11,012 nucleotides of DNA, taken from Candidatus Aquicultor primus (GTDB lineage: Bacteria; Actinomycetota; Aquicultoria; Aquicultorales; Aquicultoraceae). Made by a program: the position numbers and the translations under genes. Within the stretch, counting starts at the first letter, position 1. Every line of letters begins with the position of its first letter. Shown here piece after piece: positions 7,455 to 11,012 of the stretch. The notes below the pieces were generated by a model. It was not told the DNA's origin. It was given only the letters and a program-made list of their open reading frames with translations, and ran no database searches. The stretch is from assembly GCA_001767575.1 (NCBI GenBank), contig MELI01000105.1:14988-25999 (forward strand), written 5' to 3'.

Positions 7455-8102
7455 CTACAGATACTCCATGACCCATACCTCAGTCTCAGACGGCAACTCA
7501 TCCACCGATAACTCGATAGTGTCGCCCCGTTTTCTCACGACCGGCATAGATTCTAAAAATGGCCCAACCGGGCCGATGTTTATCGTAGAGTCCTCTGTTT
7601 TATAGTGCATGGGTACGGCGATCTTGGGCTTTAACTCTCGCACGATTTCGGCTGCCTGCGCATGGTCGATGGTAAATGTTCCCCCGACTGGTATCATAAG
7701 AATATCGACATCTCTTAACGCATCTCGTTGCTCCCGAGTCATAGGCTGCCCGTAATCTCCCATGTGCGCTATAGCAAGGCCGTCGACGTCAAACTTGAAT
7801 ATTATATTTCTCCCTCGTTTGCTTCCACTTACTTCGTCATGAAAGGAGTCGATTCCTTCTATGGTTATGCTTCCTATCACAATTTTCCCGCTTTCATCAA
7901 TGACCCGAGGTGCACCGCCGACCGCCGCGGCATTGTCGTGGTCGTAGTGATGATGGCTTATTGTGACTATGTCTGCCTCGGTATGCGGAAACGCATACCC
8001 CGTTTTCTCGCTATATGGGTCGGTAACAATAGCCATGCCCGAAGCCGACTCGATTCTGAAAGCGGAGTGCCCGAGCCAGCTTATTTTGACTATCCCCAGC
8101 AA
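7455..8102 (-). CDS. metallo-beta-lactamase-fold hydrolase (UlaG/UPF0173-like)
   Basis: This is a 215-residue soluble hydrolase of the MBL superfamily, in the Lactamase_B_3 / UlaG-like branch. It begins with KISWLGHSAFRIE (His12). The metal-binding motif HHHYDH at 50-55 supplies the HxHxDH ligands His50, His52, Asp54 and His55. Further likely ligands are His113 and Asp116 in AHMGDYG, and His166 in VPMHYKT, giving a complete set for a two-metal site. Members of this branch act on phosphodiesters or lactones, and many are simply annotated as metal-dependent hydrolases. No substrate can be read here. The start is TTG at 8102, supported by GGGAG seven bases upstream; no better start exists in the frame before the conserved KISWLGH. 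It lies 62 nt after pgsA and 123 nt before the nucleotidyltransferase fusion. Confidence 0.88.
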   Translation of the reverse strand: MLGIVKISWLGHSAFRIESASGMAIVTDPYSEKTGYAFPHTEADIVTISHHHYDHDNAAAVGGAPRVIDESGKIVIGSITIEGIDSFHDEVSGSKRGRNIIFKFDVDGLAIAHMGDYGQPMTREQRDALRDVDILMIPVGGTFTIDHAQAAEIVRELKPKIAVPMHYKTEDSTINIGPVGPFLESMPVVRKRGDTIELSVDELPSETEVWVMEYL

Positions 8103-8134
8103 ATCAGTTCTCCCTTCTCTTTCTTATTGAACCG

Positions 8135-8166
8135 CGATTGCCCCTCGACCAACCGCCATAGGGGCT
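8135..8166 (-). repeat. hairpin-like intergenic element, copy A
   Basis: This 32-nt minus-strand stretch overlaps the pgsA stop codon. It opens with AGCCCCTAT and ends with AGGGGCAATCG. GCCCCT (8165-8160) can pair with AGGGGC (8145-8140) around a 14-nt loop. It lacks a T-run, so it is not a classic terminator. It shares its first nine bases and its last six with copy B at 8742-8775. Confidence 0.5.
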
Positions 8167-8725
8167 AATTGGCTTGCTTGCTTACTAGAGTAGATATTCC
8201 CATTTTCAGGTAAATGTAACCGGAGATTACGGAGAGGACTGCCCCCACATAGAGAGTGAGAAGCCCTGCGGACCGGACTACGAGCATGTTCAACTCGACA
8301 TCAGCCAGTAGAATAAAGAATGCGGACATCAAGAAACCGGTCGCCGTCTTGCCCAGCATAGATACGCGCAGCTTTACACCATAGCGGGAAAGTACCATCC
8401 AGCCCAACGACATCAACGCGTCCCTCCCGACAATGAGAAAGACCACCCAGACAGGGATAACCGCCTGAAATTTCAGATAGACCGCCACTGCCGCTACCGT
8501 TATGAATATCCGGTCTATGGTGGGGTCGGCCAGTTTGCCGAATTCCGTTTCCTGGTTGAGCTTACGCGCGAAATAGCCGTCGAAACAATCGGTCAGCGCC
8601 GCCAGTCCGAACGCCAGCGGGGATAGCCATCGCGCTTCAAAATCCCCGGCAAAAAGCGCGTACAAAAATACCGGGATGAATAATAATCTCGAAAATGTCA
8701 GAGCGTTGGGTATGTTTAATGTCAT
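8165..8725 (-). CDS. pgsA: CDP-alcohol phosphatidyltransferase, PgsA type
   Basis: This integral membrane enzyme transfers a phosphatidyl group from CDP-diacylglycerol to an alcohol, most probably sn-glycerol-3-phosphate, giving phosphatidylglycerophosphate. The diagnostic CAPT motif is complete: D46..D49G50..A53R54, then G63, D67 and D71. NIPNALTFSRLLFIPVF at residues 4-20 is the typical PgsA opening. About six hydrophobic segments are visible, and the length of 186 residues is normal. The gene symbol rests on length and the N-terminal NIPNxLTxxR pattern; a cardiolipin synthase or phosphatidylinositol-phosphate synthase of the same fold is possible. The ATG at 8725 is preferred to the TTG directly before it, since GGGTGAT pairs well with the anti-Shine-Dalgarno region. 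A similar hairpin-like element lies in the gap on each side of the gene. Confidence 0.88.
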   Translation of the reverse strand: MTLNIPNALTFSRLLFIPVFLYALFAGDFEARWLSPLAFGLAALTDCFDGYFARKLNQETEFGKLADPTIDRIFITVAAVAVYLKFQAVIPVWVVFLIVGRDALMSLGWMVLSRYGVKLRVSMLGKTATGFLMSAFFILLADVELNMLVVRSAGLLTLYVGAVLSVISGYIYLKMGISTLVSKQAN

Positions 8726-8741
8726 CAATCACCCGATCTGC

Positions 8742-8775
8742 CGATTGCCCTCGCCCGAGCCCTGCGATAGGGGCT
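8742..8775 (-). repeat. hairpin-like intergenic element, copy B
   Basis: This 34-nt minus-strand stretch lies in the 72-nt gap before pgsA. It begins AGCCCCTATCGC and ends GCGAGGGCAATCG, matching copy A (8135-8166) at both ends while the middle differs. GCCC and GGGC arms allow more than one short hairpin, and CTCGGGCGAG at its centre is itself a small dyad. No T-run follows. Confidence 0.5.
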
Positions 8776-8797
8776 TTACCGCAAAACCATGAGACTA

Positions 8798-9253
8798 TTA
8801 CTCGACAATACCGGCCACTTGGCCTTCGGCTTTGATTTTAATGTCCGCGAGCATCTGCTTCATGTTTTCCCGCAGCTTCTTTGAGAGAAGGGGGTGCAAA
8901 AGCGGAGCGAGCATCGGTATCCCGAACTCGAACGAGATGCTAAAAGTTATCTTGGTGTCATCGCCGGCTTCGTCGAGCTGCCAGAAACCTTCAAATGTCT
9001 TGAGGTCGCCTTTTACCTGCTCGAAGTCTATCCGGTTTTCTTCGGGCTTTATTAAATCTTTCTCGACCCATTTAATGACCCGTCCGTCTATCTCGTTTAT
9101 CCATTCCGAGACCGTGTAGCCCGCGCCTCGCTCCAATATAGTGACTTTCTTTACATCAGCCATCATGTCGGGATACTTCTCGAAATCTGAGATTATCGGG
9201 AACAGCTCGACTGTGCTCATTTGTACATTGATGGTCTCTTCTATCAACGGCAT
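8798..9253 (-). CDS. SRPBCC / START-like domain protein (polyketide cyclase-type)
   Basis: This 151-residue soluble protein consists almost entirely of one SRPBCC-fold domain of the polyketide-cyclase/COQ10 type, a helix-grip fold that binds hydrophobic ligands. Signs are an N-terminal strand (IEETINVQMS), the helix with the FEKYPDMMADVKKVTIL pattern seen in COQ10/RatA/aromatase-like members (about residues 25-41), alternating strands (YTVSEWINEIDGRVIKWVEKDL; KTFEGFWQLDEAGDDTKITFSISFEF), and a long C-terminal helix (LLSKKLRENMKQMLADIKIKAEGQV). It has no signal peptide. The ATG start follows GGAGGG at 6 nt. It lies 18 nt after the aminotransferase and is co-transcribed with it. A role in lipid or quinone binding is typical of the family; a ligand here is not known. 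Confidence 0.85.
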   Translation of the reverse strand: MPLIEETINVQMSTVELFPIISDFEKYPDMMADVKKVTILERGAGYTVSEWINEIDGRVIKWVEKDLIKPEENRIDFEQVKGDLKTFEGFWQLDEAGDDTKITFSISFEFGIPMLAPLLHPLLSKKLRENMKQMLADIKIKAEGQVAGIVE

Positions 9254-9271
9254 ATAGTACCCTCCTAAGGT

Positions 9272-10555
9272 CTACGTTAGAAGCGATTTATTTATCTCGG
9301 CTGAGTGCGCGAACGCTTCCAGGAAGAAGTCTATTTGGTCATACCCGATTATCAACGGTGGTTGAAGCCTTATGACTTTCGGGTTGTTTAGCATATGAAG
9401 CGCGAGTATCCCCCTGTCTTGAAGCGTATATATCGTGCTCCCGACGTAGCCCTCATCCGCAAACTCTACACCGATGGTCAAGCCTTTTCCGCGGATATCC
9501 ATGATCAGGTCCGGGTATTTCGCTTGAATATCTTTAAGTTTCGAAAGCAAGTACTCGCCTTTTTGGGCGGCCTGCGCGGGCAGGTCTTCCTCGATTATCG
9601 CGTCGATGGCCGCAATCGCGGCGGCGCAGGCTAACGGGTTGCCACCGAACGTCGACGAATGGATGAGCGGGTTCTCCTCGAACGGGGCGAAGACCTCGGG
9701 CGTCGCTATGAAGGCGCCAATCGGCATCACGCCGCCGCCGAGCGCTTTGGCCAGCGTCATGATATCCGGCGCGATATCTTCGTGGTCGCACCCGAACATC
9801 TTGCCGGTCCTTCCAAGGCCGGTCTGAATCTCGTCCAAGATAAGCAGGATGTCCTTGTCGTCGCAGAGGCGCCGCACGTCTCTCAAATACCCGTCGGGCG
9901 GGCAGATGACGCCCCCCTCGCCTTGTATGGGCTCGAGGATGATTGCAGCGGTCTCACCGGTGACAACCGCCGCCATCGCGGATATGTCGCCGAACGGGAC
10001 ATGCAGGAAATCCGGTACGAGCGGCTCAAAGACTTCCTTGTATTGCGGCCGCCCGCTCGCGCTCAGCGAACCCATAGATTTACCGTGAAAACCGTTTTGC
10101 GTCGCGATTATCTGCGTTTTACCGGTCGCCATGCGGGCGAGCTTGAGCGCCCCCTCGACCGCCTCGGTACCGCTGTTGCACAGAAACGAGTAGGTCAGGT
10201 TGCCGGGAGTAATTTTAGCGAGCTTCTCACAAAGGTCGGCCATGGGTTTGTTGAGCATGGTGCGCACGCTGGTCTGCGGTATCAGTTTAAGCTGTTCTTC
10301 TACCGCTTTTATGACCTTCGGGTGGGCGAAACCCAGGTTATAGACGGCGTGCCCGCTGAGGAAGTCCAGATACCTCTTCCCGCGCGCGTCGTACATGTAG
10401 ACCCCTTCGGTCTTTACCTCAAGGGTCGTCCCTAGAAACCTCATCAACCGGGCAAACCCCGGGTTGACGTATTTATCATATTTCTCAAGGGTCTCCTCGA
10501 TAAGCTCCTCGGCGTTCTCCAGTGCTATATTCTCTTCGGTTCGCACAACGCGCAT
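9272..10555 (-). CDS. class III (acetylornithine/putrescine-like) PLP aminotransferase
   Basis: This 427-residue PLP-dependent transaminase of fold type I, class III, belongs to the group with ornithine, putrescine, 4-aminobutyrate and acetylornithine aminotransferases. Signatures in order: YMYDARGKRYLDFLSG (53-68), NSGTEAVEGALKLAR (127-141) for the PLP phosphate, FHG at 156-158 stacking on the ring, EPIQGEGG at 208-215, DEIQTGLGRTG at 241-251 with Asp241 for the pyridine nitrogen, and the Schiff-base lysine Lys270 in LAKALGGG, then STFGGNPLACAAA. The N-terminal PGFARLMRFLG segment is like that of PatA-type enzymes, but the substrate is not settled. The ATG at 10555 sits only 0-2 nt after the GGGAGGAG site, so a GTG at residue 4 (10546) may be the real start. 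The gene is first in the minus-strand run and has a good promoter. Confidence 0.93.
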   Translation of the reverse strand: MRVVRTEENIALENAEELIEETLEKYDKYVNPGFARLMRFLGTTLEVKTEGVYMYDARGKRYLDFLSGHAVYNLGFAHPKVIKAVEEQLKLIPQTSVRTMLNKPMADLCEKLAKITPGNLTYSFLCNSGTEAVEGALKLARMATGKTQIIATQNGFHGKSMGSLSASGRPQYKEVFEPLVPDFLHVPFGDISAMAAVVTGETAAIILEPIQGEGGVICPPDGYLRDVRRLCDDKDILLILDEIQTGLGRTGKMFGCDHEDIAPDIMTLAKALGGGVMPIGAFIATPEVFAPFEENPLIHSSTFGGNPLACAAAIAAIDAIIEEDLPAQAAQKGEYLLSKLKDIQAKYPDLIMDIRGKGLTIGVEFADEGYVGSTIYTLQDRGILALHMLNNPKVIRLQPPLIIGYDQIDFFLEAFAHSAEINKSLLT

Positions 10556-10604
10556 CTCCTCCCAGGGCGATATAGGTCTTTCTCTGCACGATTTGTCCTA
10601 CTCT

Positions 10605-10633
10605 ATTATAAGCATAACGCGCGACTTTTTTAA
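10605..10633 (-). promoter_or_regulatory. sigma70-like promoter of the aminotransferase operon
   Basis: Minus-strand TTAAAA (10633-10628, 4 of 6 positions), a 17-bp spacer and a perfect TATAAT (10610-10605). The expected start of transcription is near 10598, leaving a leader of about 43 nt. It probably drives at least the aminotransferase and SRPBCC genes, perhaps reaching pgsA and beyond, because no terminator is seen up to the mutase. Confidence 0.55.
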
Positions 10634-10779
10634 TGTTGTTTTTGAGGTGGCTTGCCGGCGCGTCAACTTAAGATGACTAATCACCGTATTCCATCATTTT
10701 ACTCGTCAACGATAAGTGATTTTTAACATGATGTTTTTAACGAAGCATAAATCAACCCGCCACAGAACGTGCGGAGCTC

Positions 10780-10788
10780 TGCTATAAT
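10780..10788 (+). promoter_or_regulatory. extended -10 promoter of the DNA methyltransferase gene
   Basis: TGcTATAAT is a perfect extended -10 with no recognisable -35. Transcription would begin near 10795, about 50 nt before the TTG start. With the promoter on the other strand it makes an AT-rich divergent region (10556-10844). Two copies of TTTTTAAC lie 14 nt apart at 10720-10741, and the palindrome AACATGATGTT overlaps the space between them. No gene or RNA is seen in that region. Confidence 0.5.
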
Positions 10789-10844
10789 AATTCCAGTATT
10801 TGATGGGCGACAGTAACATGCGTTGTAAGCGTCGGGGGTAGAAA

Positions 10845-11012
10845 TTGCAGGCCACGAATTATGGAGCGGTGTTTACCAAGCGATGGATGGTCGAGATGAT
10901 TCTTGACCTAGCAGGCTACACAGCTGACCGTGATTTAGCGCAAATGGTTGCCATCGAGCCTTCCTGCGGAGACGGTTCATTCTTGGTTCCCATGGTCGAG
11001 AGACTCTCTACG
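10845..11012 (+). CDS. N-6 adenine-type DNA methyltransferase (5' part), likely restriction-modification
   Basis: Only the first 56 codons are in the window; the gene runs off the right edge. It opens MQATNYGAVFTKRWMVEMILDLAGY, and the stretch IEPSCGDGSFLVPMVERL at 37-54 is motif I of a SAM-binding methyltransferase (PSCGDGSFL, the family's P.CG.G.FL). The early VFTK..MV..ILDLAGY segment is the motif X region that precedes motif I in gamma-class adenine methyltransferases of the Eco57I / type I HsdM kind. An in-frame TAG at 10839-10841 limits the start. TTG at 10845 is the first usable codon, with a GGGGG site about seven bases before it. It could be a fused type IIG enzyme, an HsdM-like subunit, or the methyltransferase of a BREX-like cluster; the missing part decides. 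Confidence 0.78.
   Translation, partial: MQATNYGAVFTKRWMVEMILDLAGYTADRDLAQMVAIEPSCGDGSFLVPMVERLST

Noticed and set aside
9659..10435. Long open frame on the plus strand opposite the aminotransferase (258 codons)
   Set aside because: It lies fully antisense to a gene with a complete set of PLP-enzyme motifs, and its protein shows no recognisable domain. Codon bias of the real gene explains the open frame.
10679..10725. AATCAC...GTGATTTTT inverted repeat, considered as a terminator or small RNA
   Set aside because: The stem is 6 bp with a loop of about 31 nt and is AT-rich. It also lies between divergent promoters, where no terminator is expected.

Overview
The window looks like bacterial chromosome. 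GC is moderate, judged by eye to be about 50%, genes are tightly packed, GTG and TTG starts are common, and Shine-Dalgarno sites are strong GGAGG types. The gene content fits a deep-branching Actinomycetota or Bacillota-like lineage: membrane-anchored LuxR regulators, a nucleotidyltransferase fused to a mutase, and a MacB/FtsX-type permease. The sequence alone does not settle the lineage. No tRNA, rRNA, CRISPR array, insertion sequence or prophage gene was seen.

Layout. Left edge, plus strand: the 3' part of a MacB/FtsX-type ABC permease (2-817), then a small zinc-ribbon protein (929-1192). From 1241 to 10555 every gene is on the minus strand. In order of transcription from the right these are: a class III aminotransferase, an SRPBCC/START-like protein, a CDP-alcohol phosphatidyltransferase (PgsA type), a metallo-beta-lactamase-fold hydrolase, a sugar-1-phosphate nucleotidyltransferase fused to a degenerate phosphohexomutase, an intact phosphohexomutase, two overlapping membrane-anchored LuxR-type regulators, and a small DUF2007-like protein. 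At the right edge, divergent from the aminotransferase, lies the first 56 codons of an adenine-type DNA methyltransferase. This could be the start of a restriction-modification or other defence locus.

How the genes may work together. The intact mutase and the nucleotidyltransferase fusion sit 30 nt apart and probably form one step pair, hexose-6-P to hexose-1-P to NDP-sugar (GDP-mannose or an NDP-glucose-like product), feeding envelope or exopolysaccharide synthesis. PgsA makes phospholipid headgroups. The aminotransferase and SRPBCC protein are co-transcribed, but their substrate is not readable. The two LuxR proteins lack kinase and receiver domains and look like membrane-bound one-component regulators that share a sensor-type six-helix N-terminus.

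Points most worth a second look: the pseudo-mutase half of the fusion beside an intact paralogue; the tandem membrane LuxR pair with three copies of a 9-nt repeat over its promoter; a pair of similar roughly 33-nt hairpin-like elements on either side of pgsA; and the methyltransferase running off the right edge.
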